Positions 25,458-33,607 of a DNA stretch of 64,000 nucleotides are shown in pieces. The first letter of the stretch is position 1; each line of letters starts with the position of its first letter. This DNA comes from Flavobacterium hibernum (GTDB lineage: Bacteria > Bacteroidota > Bacteroidia > Flavobacteriales > Flavobacteriaceae): NCBI RefSeq assembly GCF_000832125.1, contig NZ_JPRK01000002.1, forward strand, positions 372,001-436,000, given 5' to 3'. The notes beneath the pieces were generated by a model. The model ran no database searches. It saw nothing but the letters and a program-made list of their open reading frames with translations, and was not told the origin of the DNA. The position numbers and the translations under genes are program-made.

Positions 25458-26864
25458 ATGAGCGCAAATCAAACATTTATAAACGATAATTTTCTTCTTG
25501 AAAATAAATTTGCTGAAGAGTTATATCATAATTACTCAAAAAATCAGCCTATCATAGATTACCACAATCATTTGAATCCTCAGTTTATTGCTGAAGATAA
25601 AATTTTTGACAATATAACTCAAGTTTGGATAAACGGAGATCACTACAAATGGCGTGCAATGCGTACTTTGGGGATCAACGAACAATTTGTAACAGGAAAC
25701 GGATCTGATAAAGATAAATTTCTAAACTGGGCAAAAACAGTTCCATATACAATGCGTAATCCTTTGTATCACTGGACGCATTTAGAATTAGCACGTTATT
25801 TTGATATTTACGATTTGTTGAATGAAAAATCAGCAGAGAAAATTTATATCGAAACAACGGAGAAAATTAATTCTCAAGCATACAGTACACAAAACTTACT
25901 TAAAAAAGTAAATGCTGAATTAGTTTGTACTACCGAAGATCCAATTGATAGTTTAGAGTTTCATCAGAAACTTGCAAAAAATCCTATTGGAACTAAAATG
26001 AGTACGGCTTTCAGACCTGATAAAGCTATCTTAATTTCTAATGATGGTTATAATGCATATCTGGACACATTAGGGGATGTGTCCGGAGTTGCAATTAACA
26101 CGTATGCGGATTTATGCAGCGCGTTAAGAAACCGAATTGAATTTTTTAATCAAAACGGTTGTAAATTAAGTGATCATGGTTTAGATCAAATTTATTTTGA
26201 AGAATTTACAGAATCAGAAGTTGCTTCAATTTTTAAAAAGAAAAGAGAAAACAGAATTATTTCTCCTGAAGAAGGTTTAAAATTCCAAAGTGCCATATTG
26301 CAATTCTTATCAGAAACCTATCATGAATTTGGTTGGGTACAACAATTTCACTTAGGAGCTTTAAGAAATAATAATGCTCGTATGCATAGAATTTTAGGTC
26401 CTGATACTGGTTGGGATTCTATTGGAGATTATCCTCAGGCACAAAAATTATCAAGCTTTTTAAATGCTTTAGATAGTAAAGATAAATTGACTAAAACAAT
26501 CATTTATAACTTAAATCCAGCCGACAATGAAGTAATGGCAACCATGATTGGAAACTTCAATGATGGAAGCGTTCGCGGAAAAGTACAGTTTGGATCTGGT
26601 TGGTGGTTTTTAGATCAAAAAGATGGAATGACAAAACAATTAAACGCCCTTTCAAACATGGGATTAATTAGTTGTTTCGTAGGAATGTTGACGGATTCAA
26701 GAAGTTTCTTGTCTTTCCCAAGACACGAATATTTCAGACGTATTTTATGTAATCTTCTTGGAGATGAAATCAAACGTGGTGAACTTCCTAATGATATGGA
26801 ATGGATTGGAAAATTAGTTTCTGATATTTCATACAACAACGCAAAAGAGTATTTTAAATTTTAG
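25458..26864 (+). CDS. uxaC: Glucuronate/galacturonate isomerase
   Basis: A 468-residue enzyme of the usual UxaC length. The metal-site motif YHNHLNPQFIAEDKIF is at residues ~36-51, HWTHLELARYF at ~95-105, and WVQQFHLGALRNNNARMH and GSGWWFLDQKDGM carry further conserved active-site residues. It interconverts D-galacturonate and D-tagaturonate (or glucuronate and fructuronate) in the cytoplasm. Third gene of the uronate operon. Confidence 0.97.
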   Translation: MSANQTFINDNFLLENKFAEELYHNYSKNQPIIDYHNHLNPQFIAEDKIFDNITQVWINGDHYKWRAMRTLGINEQFVTGNGSDKDKFLNWAKTVPYTMRNPLYHWTHLELARYFDIYDLLNEKSAEKIYIETTEKINSQAYSTQNLLKKVNAELVCTTEDPIDSLEFHQKLAKNPIGTKMSTAFRPDKAILISNDGYNAYLDTLGDVSGVAINTYADLCSALRNRIEFFNQNGCKLSDHGLDQIYFEEFTESEVASIFKKKRENRIISPEEGLKFQSAILQFLSETYHEFGWVQQFHLGALRNNNARMHRILGPDTGWDSIGDYPQAQKLSSFLNALDSKDKLTKTIIYNLNPADNEVMATMIGNFNDGSVRGKVQFGSGWWFLDQKDGMTKQLNALSNMGLISCFVGMLTDSRSFLSFPRHEYFRRILCNLLGDEIKRGELPNDMEWIGKLVSDISYNNAKEYFKF

Positions 26865-26890
26865 TTTAAAAATAAAGATAAAAGATTTTT

Positions 26891-26968
26891 ACCATTAAGA
26901 TATTAAGGTAATTAAGTTGAAATGGTAAAAAGAACAGTAAGCTTAACTTTTCTTAATCTCTTAATGGT
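26891..26968. repeat. Imperfect inverted repeat of the ACCATTAAGATATTAAG type
   Basis: Left arm 26891-26916 begins ACCATTAAGATATTAAGG and right arm 26942-26968 ends CTTAATCTCTTAATGGT; the outer 16 bases pair with one mismatch. It lies between uxaC and kdgK inside the operon. Similar elements recur between Flavobacterium genes. It may form an RNA hairpin that tunes expression across the operon. Confidence 0.65.
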
Positions 26969-27006
26969 GGAAAAGAAAATTTTACTGGTAAATACAATTT
27001 AATAAT

Positions 27007-28029
27007 ATGAGTAAAGTAGTTGCATTTGGCGAAATTATGTTGCGCCTTTCTACAGAGAGACATTTGCGTTTTTCGCAATCTACAGCATTTGGTGCTACGT
27101 ACGGAGGTGGAGAGTTTAACGTATGTGTTTCTTTAGCAAATTACGGCGTGAATGCTGAATTTGTTACAAGATTACCTGAAAATGAAATTGGTTTTTCTGC
27201 ATTAAGAGAAATCCGAAAAATGAATGTAGAATCTAAGAACATAGTTTACGGAGGCGAACGTTTAGGGATTTATTTTTTAGAAACCGGTGCGGGAACACGT
27301 GGGAGTAATGTAGTGTATGATCGTGCACATAGCTCGATGGCAACTATTGAAAAAGGTATTGTTGATTGGGAAAAAGTATTAGAAGGTGCAAGTTGGTTTC
27401 ATTGGAGCGGAATTACTCCAGCGATTTCTCAAAGTGCCGCCGAAGCTTGTTTAGAGGCAATTAAAGTTGCTCATAAACTTGGAATTACAATTTCGTGCGA
27501 TTTAAATTATCGATCAAAATTGTGGCAATATGGTAAAACGCCAAGCGATGTTATGCCGGAAATGTTGAAGTATAGCAATGTTATTTTAGGAGATATTGAT
27601 ACAGCTTATTTTATGTTAGGAATTCCAAAAGTAAATCCTAATTATCAAGATGAGAAATCGCTTCCGGTTTTGTATAGTAAGTTGTTTGATTTGATTCCGA
27701 ATTTAAAAACTGTTGCGACTACTTTGCGTTATTCTGTAAGTGCATCACACCAAAGAATTGGAGGTATTTTGTTTGATGGAAAAGCAATTTATCAAGCTGC
27801 AGTAAAAGAAGTTACACCTGTTGTAGACAGAGTAGGGAGTGGAGATGCTTTTATGGGCGGATTGATTTACGGATTACAACAATATCAAAATAATAATCAA
27901 AGAGCTTTAGACTTTGCAGTTGCAGCTTGTTGTTTAAAACATACAATTGCTGGAGATTATAATTTAGTTACTTTAAAAGAAGTTGAAAATATGATTGATG
28001 GTGATGGTTCAGCATTAGTATCAAGATAA
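27007..28029 (+). CDS. kdgK: 2-dehydro-3-deoxygluconokinase (KDG kinase)
   Basis: A 340-residue PfkB-family kinase. The first motif GEIMLRLS and GGGEFNVCVSLANYG are at residues 8-15 and 33-47; the catalytic motif DRVGSGDAFMGG carries base Asp280. It phosphorylates KDG, the meeting point of the UxaA and KduD branches, to KDPG. It lies 10 bases before kdgA. Confidence 0.95.
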   Translation: MSKVVAFGEIMLRLSTERHLRFSQSTAFGATYGGGEFNVCVSLANYGVNAEFVTRLPENEIGFSALREIRKMNVESKNIVYGGERLGIYFLETGAGTRGSNVVYDRAHSSMATIEKGIVDWEKVLEGASWFHWSGITPAISQSAAEACLEAIKVAHKLGITISCDLNYRSKLWQYGKTPSDVMPEMLKYSNVILGDIDTAYFMLGIPKVNPNYQDEKSLPVLYSKLFDLIPNLKTVATTLRYSVSASHQRIGGILFDGKAIYQAAVKEVTPVVDRVGSGDAFMGGLIYGLQQYQNNNQRALDFAVAACCLKHTIAGDYNLVTLKEVENMIDGDGSALVSR

Positions 28030-28039
28030 TTAAAATAAA

Positions 28040-28711
28040 ATGGCAAAATATTCAAGAATAGAGGTGGCTTTACAAATGAGAGAGAACGGAATGGTTCCGT
28101 TGTTTTTTCATTCAGATTTAGAAATCAGTAAGAAAGTATTGAAAGCATGTTATGACGGTGGAGCCCGATTAATGGAATTTACAAGCAGAGGCGATTTCGC
28201 TCATGAAGTTTTTGGTGCTTTAAACAAGTATGCTTTGGCAGAATTACCGGGAATGATGTTGGGTGTAGGTTCGATTACAGATGCTGCGGCAGCGTCGTTA
28301 TATATGAGTTTAGGAGCTAATTTTATTGTAACTCCTGTTTTTAGAGAAGACATTGCCATCGCTTGTAACAGACGTAAAGTATTGTGGTCACCAGGTTGCG
28401 GAACGCTTACAGAAATTGCAAGAGCTGAAGAATTAGGTTGCGAAATTGTAAAATTATTTCCAGCTGATATTTATGGGCCAGAGTTTATTAAAGCGATCAA
28501 AGGACCGTGTCCGTGGACAAATATAATGCCAACCGGAGGTGTTTATCCAACGGTAGAAAGTTTGACTTCGTGGCTTAACGCAGGAGCAACTTGTGTTGGA
28601 ATAGGATCGCAATTAATTTCAAAAGAGATACTGGATAATAAGGATTTTGACGGATTAAAAACAAAAGTAAGTCAAGTACTTGATATCATTAAAAATATTA
28701 AAAATAAATAA
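28040..28711 (+). CDS. kdgA: KDPG/KHG aldolase
   Basis: A 223-residue class I aldolase with Glu46 (RLMEFTSRG) and the Schiff-base Lys138 in VKLFPADIYGPEFIKAI; PTGGVYPT is the phosphate-binding loop. It splits KDPG to pyruvate and glyceraldehyde 3-phosphate and completes the pathway. Ten bases follow kdgK, so they are co-translated or nearly so. Confidence 0.96.
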   Translation: MAKYSRIEVALQMRENGMVPLFFHSDLEISKKVLKACYDGGARLMEFTSRGDFAHEVFGALNKYALAELPGMMLGVGSITDAAAASLYMSLGANFIVTPVFREDIAIACNRRKVLWSPGCGTLTEIARAEELGCEIVKLFPADIYGPEFIKAIKGPCPWTNIMPTGGVYPTVESLTSWLNAGATCVGIGSQLISKEILDNKDFDGLKTKVSQVLDIIKNIKNK

Positions 28712-28775
28712 GGAGTAATCATGCCAATTCCTTATTTACATGCGTTTTTTTTAGATTTTAGAGATTGTAATTGAG

Positions 28776-28844
28776 CATTACGCTTGAAAAATAAATTTTG
28801 TCATTCCTCACAGCAAAATTTATTTTACTCACTCGAGTGTAATG
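28776..28844. repeat. Imperfect hairpin in the kdgA-uxaB spacer
   Basis: Outer arms CATTAC (28776-28781)/GTAATG (28839-28844) and inner 12-bp arms AAATAAATTTTG (28789-28800)/CAAAATTTATTT (28814-28825). There is no T-run. In the 216-base spacer inside the operon it could be a processing site, an attenuator or a mobile extragenic repeat. Confidence 0.55.
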
Positions 28845-28927
28845 TTTCTTTTACAGTTTAAAAAAAAGCTAATAACAGAATAAGGTATTTAATGTGATTA
28901 TTTAGAACACTTTAAAGAAATTTTAAA

Positions 28928-30373
28928 ATGAAAAAATTAAATAGAATAAATACAGGATTAGAAAAGTTACAGCCAATTAAGGTAGTTCAGTTTGGAGAAG
29001 GTAATTTTTTAAGAGCTTTTGTTGATTACGCTTTTCATAAACTAAATAAAGAAGTTGATTTTAATGCGGGTATTGCAATAGTTCAACCTTTGAAAGACGG
29101 TATGGTAAACCTTATTAATGAGCAGGACGGTCTTTATACCTTGTTTATGAACGGAATTAAAAAAGGCGAAAAGATACAAGATATTGAGTTGATTACTAAT
29201 ATTGTAAAAACGATAAACCCATATACTGAATTTGCAAATTATTTGGCTTTAGCCAAAGAAGAAGAACTTCAGTTTATTGTTTCTAATACCACTGAAGCTG
29301 GAATTGAATTCATTGAAAGTGATACTCCGGACATGCAGCCGCCAGTGTCATTTCCTGCAAAGTTGACTGTTTTATTATATGAAAGATTTAAACATTTTAA
29401 TGGAGATGCTTCTAAAGGAGTAACAATCATTCCTTGTGAATTGATTGATTATAACTCAGAGACGCTGAAAAAATATATTTTGCAATATTGCGATACATGG
29501 AAATTGGAAGATGCATTTAAAACTTGGGTATCAGATGCTTGTACATATCACAGTACTTTGGTTGACAGAATTGTTCCTGGATATCCAAGAGCTGAAATTG
29601 AAGAATACAATAATAAGTTAGATTATCAAGACAATTTAATTGTTGCTGCTGAACCTTTTTTCCTTTGGGCTATTGAAGGTGGAGATGCTTTAAAAGCAAA
29701 ATTGCCTTTTCATAAAACGGATTTGAATGTAAAAATCGTTGACGATATACGTCCCTTTAAAATGATTAAAGTTCGTATTTTAAATGGTGCGCACACAGCA
29801 ATGGTTCCTTTTTCACTTTTGTATGGTAACAAATTAGTAATGGAAACTGTTGACGGAGATTTTACAGGAAAATTTGTCAATAGTGTTATTGGTGAAATTA
29901 GTGAAACTCTTGATATGGATAAAAATGAAATTACGGCCTATTCTGAGGAAGTAATGGATCGATTTAAAAATCCATTTATCAAACATGCACTTGCTGATAT
30001 TGCATTAAATTCTGTTTCGAAATTCAAAGTAAGAGTTTTACCTAGTTTATTAGGATATTATAAAGCTAACAAAAAATTGCCTGTTAATTTGACTTTTTCA
30101 TTAGCGAGTTTAATTCGTTTCTACAAAGGAACATGGAATGGTCAAAGTTTACCGGTTAAAGATGGTGAAGATATTGTTTCGTTTTTTGATGGTTTATGGA
30201 AATCAGATGATTATGAAAAAATAGCTAGACTTACATTGCAAAACAAAAGTTTCTGGGATGAAGATTTAACTGAAATTCCGGGATTAACAAAAGCGATTAC
30301 AATTGCTTTAGAAGAAATTGATTCAAACGGTGTTGAAGCCGGTTTTGCTAAGTTTCAAGAAAGAGTAAAATAA
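28928..30373 (+). CDS. uxaB: Tagaturonate reductase (altronate oxidoreductase)
   Basis: A 481-residue mannitol-dehydrogenase-family enzyme. Its N-terminal Rossmann motif is VVQFGEGNFLRAFVDY (residues ~19-34); the catalytic stretch KVRILNGAHTAMVPFS contains the conserved Lys-x4-Asn-x2-His pattern. It reduces tagaturonate from UxaC to D-altronate with NADH. It follows kdgA after a 216-base spacer and precedes uxaA by 33 bases, probably in the same operon. Confidence 0.96.
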   Translation: MKKLNRINTGLEKLQPIKVVQFGEGNFLRAFVDYAFHKLNKEVDFNAGIAIVQPLKDGMVNLINEQDGLYTLFMNGIKKGEKIQDIELITNIVKTINPYTEFANYLALAKEEELQFIVSNTTEAGIEFIESDTPDMQPPVSFPAKLTVLLYERFKHFNGDASKGVTIIPCELIDYNSETLKKYILQYCDTWKLEDAFKTWVSDACTYHSTLVDRIVPGYPRAEIEEYNNKLDYQDNLIVAAEPFFLWAIEGGDALKAKLPFHKTDLNVKIVDDIRPFKMIKVRILNGAHTAMVPFSLLYGNKLVMETVDGDFTGKFVNSVIGEISETLDMDKNEITAYSEEVMDRFKNPFIKHALADIALNSVSKFKVRVLPSLLGYYKANKKLPVNLTFSLASLIRFYKGTWNGQSLPVKDGEDIVSFFDGLWKSDDYEKIARLTLQNKSFWDEDLTEIPGLTKAITIALEEIDSNGVEAGFAKFQERVK

Positions 30374-30406
30374 AAAGATACAAAGAACAAAGAACAAGGT
30401 TTAATT

Positions 30407-32029
30407 ATGGCAACGCAAAAAAAATTAATAAAAGTTCACCCAACCGACAATGTTGCGGTTGCTTTGGTGAATCTTACAGCAGGCGAAGTAATTGATTTTG
30501 AAGGAGAATCAATTGCTATTGAGTCTGATGTAAAGATGAAACATAAGATTGCAATGGTTCCTTTTGATATAGGAGACAGAATCATTATGTACGGAGTTTT
30601 GGTTGGAAAAGCAAGTGCACGAATCGAAAGAGGAGGGTTACTTTCTACAGCCAACGTAAAACATGAAAGTGATAAAGTAACCGGTAAAACGGAAACTATT
30701 GGATGGACCGCTCCAAATATTGATAAATGGAAAGACAGAACTTGGCAAGGATATCATAGAGAAGACGGGCAAGTAGGAACTGAAAACGTTTGGTTGTTTT
30801 TTCCATTAGTATTTTGTGAAAACAGAAACATCGAAATCTTAAAAGATATTTTCGAAAAAGAGTTGATGAAACCTAAAGAGAACGATTATCAATTGTTATT
30901 GCGTTCTTTGGTAAAAACTGAAACTGGCGGTGCTGGAAACGAAGCGGCTTCAAACGATGCTAATTTGTTTAATAACATCGAAGTAAAATTTATTACACAC
31001 CAAGGTGGTTGTGGAGGAATTCGTCAGGATTCGCATAGTTTAGCTAAGTTATTGGCTGGTTATGTAAATAATCCAAACGTTGCCGGAGCTACAGTTCTGA
31101 GTTTGGGTTGTCAAAACTTGCAAATTCAAATCTTTAAAGATGCTCTGGATGCGATAAATCCAAACAGTAAAAAGCCTGTTTTAATTTACGATCAGCAACA
31201 AATTGGAACTATCGAAACAATGCTAAGCAGTGTTGTTAAAGATACTTTCGAAGCGATTAAAAAAGCAAATGAAATTAAGAGAGAACCGGCTCCATTATCT
31301 AAATTAAGAATTGGATTGGAATGTGGTGGATCTGACGGATTTTCGGGGATTTCAGCTAATCCAACATTGGGAGTATTATCAGATCATTTAGTTGCTTTGG
31401 GAGGTACTACAATTCTTTCTGAATTTCCTGAACTATGTGGAGTAGAGCAGGAACTAGTAAATCGTTGTATAGATGATAAGGATGGAAAACGTTTCTTAGA
31501 CTTAATGCAATGGTACGAAAAAACAGTTGTAGATGCAGGTTCAGGATTTGATATGAATCCTTCTCCAGGTAACATTAAAGACGGTTTGATTACAGATGCA
31601 ATGAAATCGGCTGGTGCTGCTAAAAAAGGAGGAACTTCACCAATTACAGGTGTTTTCGATTATGGAGAATATATTAATGAACCAGGTTTTACATTGTTAT
31701 GTACGCCAGGAAATGACGTGGAGTGTACTACTGCAATGGTTGGTTCTGGTGCAAATATGGTGTTGTTTACAACAGGTTTAGGTACTCCAACAGGAAATCC
31801 AATTGCACCGGTTGTAAAAATCTCATCAAACACACAGTTGGCTACTAAAATGTCTGATATTATCGATATCGATACTGGTGGAATTATTACAGGAGAAAAA
31901 TCAATTAATGAAATGGCTGATGAAATGTTGGAATTTATTATTGATGTTGCAAGTGGAACAATCAAAACAAAAGCAGCGATCTTAAATCAAAACGATTTTA
32001 TTCCTTGGAAAAGAGGAGTATCACTTTAA
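30407..32029 (+). CDS. uxaA: Altronate dehydratase
   Basis: A 540-residue UxaA with an N-terminal SAF domain (residues ~1-90, HPTDNVAVALVNLTAGEVI) fused to the GD_AH catalytic region (~110-530), which includes HQGGCGGIRQDS, LSLGCQNLQ and LECGGSDGFSGISANP. It dehydrates D-altronate to KDG with an iron cofactor in the cytoplasm. Last gene of the uronate operon; two terminator hairpins follow. Confidence 0.96.
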   Translation: MATQKKLIKVHPTDNVAVALVNLTAGEVIDFEGESIAIESDVKMKHKIAMVPFDIGDRIIMYGVLVGKASARIERGGLLSTANVKHESDKVTGKTETIGWTAPNIDKWKDRTWQGYHREDGQVGTENVWLFFPLVFCENRNIEILKDIFEKELMKPKENDYQLLLRSLVKTETGGAGNEAASNDANLFNNIEVKFITHQGGCGGIRQDSHSLAKLLAGYVNNPNVAGATVLSLGCQNLQIQIFKDALDAINPNSKKPVLIYDQQQIGTIETMLSSVVKDTFEAIKKANEIKREPAPLSKLRIGLECGGSDGFSGISANPTLGVLSDHLVALGGTTILSEFPELCGVEQELVNRCIDDKDGKRFLDLMQWYEKTVVDAGSGFDMNPSPGNIKDGLITDAMKSAGAAKKGGTSPITGVFDYGEYINEPGFTLLCTPGNDVECTTAMVGSGANMVLFTTGLGTPTGNPIAPVVKISSNTQLATKMSDIIDIDTGGIITGEKSINEMADEMLEFIIDVASGTIKTKAAILNQNDFIPWKRGVSL

Positions 32030-32083
32030 TATTTTACCATATAAGTGATATAATTTCATTTTAGTTTAAACAATATAGTTAAT

Positions 32084-32115
32084 AAAAAGGCAGTTCTTAA
32101 AAGGGCTGCCTTTTT
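32084..32115 (+). terminator. Terminator of the uronate operon
   Basis: 10-bp stem AAAAAGGCAG (32084-32093) with CTGCCTTTTT (32106-32115), U-tail included in the right arm. It lies 55 bases after the uxaA stop. Confidence 0.88.
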
Positions 32116-32195
32116 GGTTTCATATCTCTCCGTAACATTTAACGTTGATCTCTAAAATCGAACTTATATAGCTTAGAAGGTATTGATTTAATAGA

Positions 32196-32226
32196 AAAAG
32201 GCAGTTCTTTTTAAGAACTGCCTTTT
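32196..32226. terminator. Terminator of the lacI-type gene
   Basis: Perfect 14-bp stem AAAAGGCAGTTCTT (32196-32209) with its complement (32213-32226), 3-base loop. It is close to the end of the minus-strand regulator gene and resembles the uxaA terminator in sequence. Confidence 0.85.
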
Positions 32227-32291
32227 AGTTAAATGTATTATGAACGTAGAGCTAAATTGAACTTATATCACTTATATGGTGAAAAAAAAAA

Positions 32292-33320
32292 TTAAATGGC
32301 AGCTCTCGACGAAGATTTACGAATGTGTAATTCTGGAGCAAGAACGACCTTTTTTTCAATTTTAATAGTATCAGTTTTGTCTACTTGTTCTAAGAAAACA
32401 CGAGCAGACATTTTACCCATTTCAAGTGGAGATTGGTCTACGGAGGTTATAGATAATTCCATGAATTTCGTAAAAGGTTCGTTACTAAAACCTGCAACAC
32501 AAAAATCATTTGGAATACTAATTTTTCTTTCTTTTAATTCTTGAATTGCGCCTAATGCGGCAAAATCACTTGACGAAAATATTGCATCTGGTGGCGTTTC
32601 TAGCTGTAATAAAGTATCTACGGCGTTTTTTCCTGCCTCAACCATACTTTTTACCGGAATAACATACTCTTCTTTAAATGTGATTCCACTATCTAGTAAA
32701 GCTTGTTTGTATCCTAGAAACCTGTTTTTGAATATTTCTAGCGATTGATCTCCAGATAAATGAGCGATATATTTGCAGCCTTCATTGATTAGGTGTTTTG
32801 TTGTTAAATATCCGCCTCTGAAGTCATTAATGGTTACTGAGCTTACACCATCAATATGTTTACTTCTATCAAAAAAGATAAGAGGGACATTTTTTTGTAA
32901 TACATTCTGGAAAGCACCATCATTTTCGCCTGTAACATCTGTAACCGACATTATGATACCGTCTACTTGTGCATCTATAAGGGTATATAGATTTTCATTC
33001 TCTCTTTTGGTACTTTCGTGTGTTTGGCAAATAATTACCTGATAACCATGAGGATGTAATTCTTCTTCAATTCCTCTAATTACAGACGCAAAAAAGTTGC
33101 TATCTATACGAGGAACAATTACACCTATATTATTACTTCGACCACTTTTTAATGCCAAAGCAAGTTTATTTTGCTTGTAATTCATTGCAGCAGCGGTTTT
33201 GATAACCAACTCACGTGTGCTTTCTTTGATCTTCGGATTGTTGTTTAACGCCCTCGAAACAGTAGCAGCGGTGATATTCAATTTCTCAGCAATATCGTAA
33301 ATGGTTATTTTTTCGCTCAT
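32292..33320 (-). CDS. LacI-family transcriptional regulator of the pectin/uronate locus
   Basis: A 342-residue LacI/GalR regulator. The helix-turn-helix with hinge is at residues ~4-60 (TIYDIAEKLNITAATVSRALN), followed by a periplasmic-binding-protein-like effector domain (~62-330) with NIGVIVPRIDSNFF and IFFDRSKHI. It sits between the uronate operon and the GH28-SusCD operon, all of which carry the TGTAATCGATTACA operator, a palindrome with central CG as LacI proteins prefer. It probably represses these promoters until a uronate or KDG-type intermediate binds; the effector is inferred. A variant operator at 33386-33399 upstream of its own gene suggests autoregulation. A leftward -7 box TATTTTTG lies at 33351-33358. 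Confidence 0.92.
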   Translation of the reverse strand: MSEKITIYDIAEKLNITAATVSRALNNNPKIKESTRELVIKTAAAMNYKQNKLALALKSGRSNNIGVIVPRIDSNFFASVIRGIEEELHPHGYQVIICQTHESTKRENENLYTLIDAQVDGIIMSVTDVTGENDGAFQNVLQKNVPLIFFDRSKHIDGVSSVTINDFRGGYLTTKHLINEGCKYIAHLSGDQSLEIFKNRFLGYKQALLDSGITFKEEYVIPVKSMVEAGKNAVDTLLQLETPPDAIFSSSDFAALGAIQELKERKISIPNDFCVAGFSNEPFTKFMELSITSVDQSPLEMGKMSARVFLEQVDKTDTIKIEKKVVLAPELHIRKSSSRAAI

Positions 33321-33385
33321 TAATAATGATTTATTAAATTAAATTATAGACAAAAATACATTTTTTTTTATAATGCAACACAAAA

Positions 33386-33399
33386 TGTTATCGATTACC
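33386..33399. promoter_or_regulatory. Variant LacI-type operator upstream of the regulator gene
   Basis: TGTTATCGATTACC differs from the perfect palindrome at two positions. It lies ~28 bases upstream of the regulator's -7 box. A second CG-centred palindrome, AAAACGTTTT, is at 33413-33422. Confidence 0.5.
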
Positions 33400-33517
33400 A
33401 TAATTTATAAATAAAACGTTTTCGATTCAACAATGATAATAAATTATATGTTTTTTTACATTAAGTGTAATTATAATTCCTAATAAAAATTAAATATATA
33501 ATAAATTTCTAAATAAA

Positions 33518-33549
33518 TTTGGTGTATTGGAACTTATTTTCTACTTTCG
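33518..33549 (+). promoter_or_regulatory. Promoter of the GH28-SusCD operon
   Basis: TTTG at 33518-33521, 20-base spacer, TACTTTCG at 33542-33549 (one base off TAnnTTTG). The operator starts at the next base and the GH28 ATG is ~58 bases downstream. Confidence 0.6.
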
Positions 33550-33563
33550 TGTAATCGATTACA
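33550..33563. promoter_or_regulatory. LacI-type operator before the GH28 gene
   Basis: TGTAATCGATTACA, a perfect 14-base palindrome in the same position relative to the -7 box as the exuT and kduI operators. It joins polysaccharide breakdown and uronate catabolism in one regulon. Confidence 0.82.
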
Positions 33564-33607
33564 TAATTACATTGTTGTGAATATCAAACAATAAAATACC
33601 ATCTTAC

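Larger units (their letters stand above)
32036..32280. repeat. Inverted duplication enclosing two similar terminators
   Basis: A perfect 17-bp inverted repeat marks the ends: ACCATATAAGTGATATA at 32036-32052 and its complement at 32264-32280. Moving inward, each half reads on with similar bases (TTTCATTTTAG versus GTTCAATTTAG) and then contains AAAGGCAGTTCTTAAAA, so each arm is roughly 80 bases. It lies between the convergent uxaA and lacI-type genes. Confidence 0.8.

Noticed and set aside
31660..31965. 101-residue minus-strand ORF
   Set aside because: Antisense to the uxaA gene, which is intact and complete.
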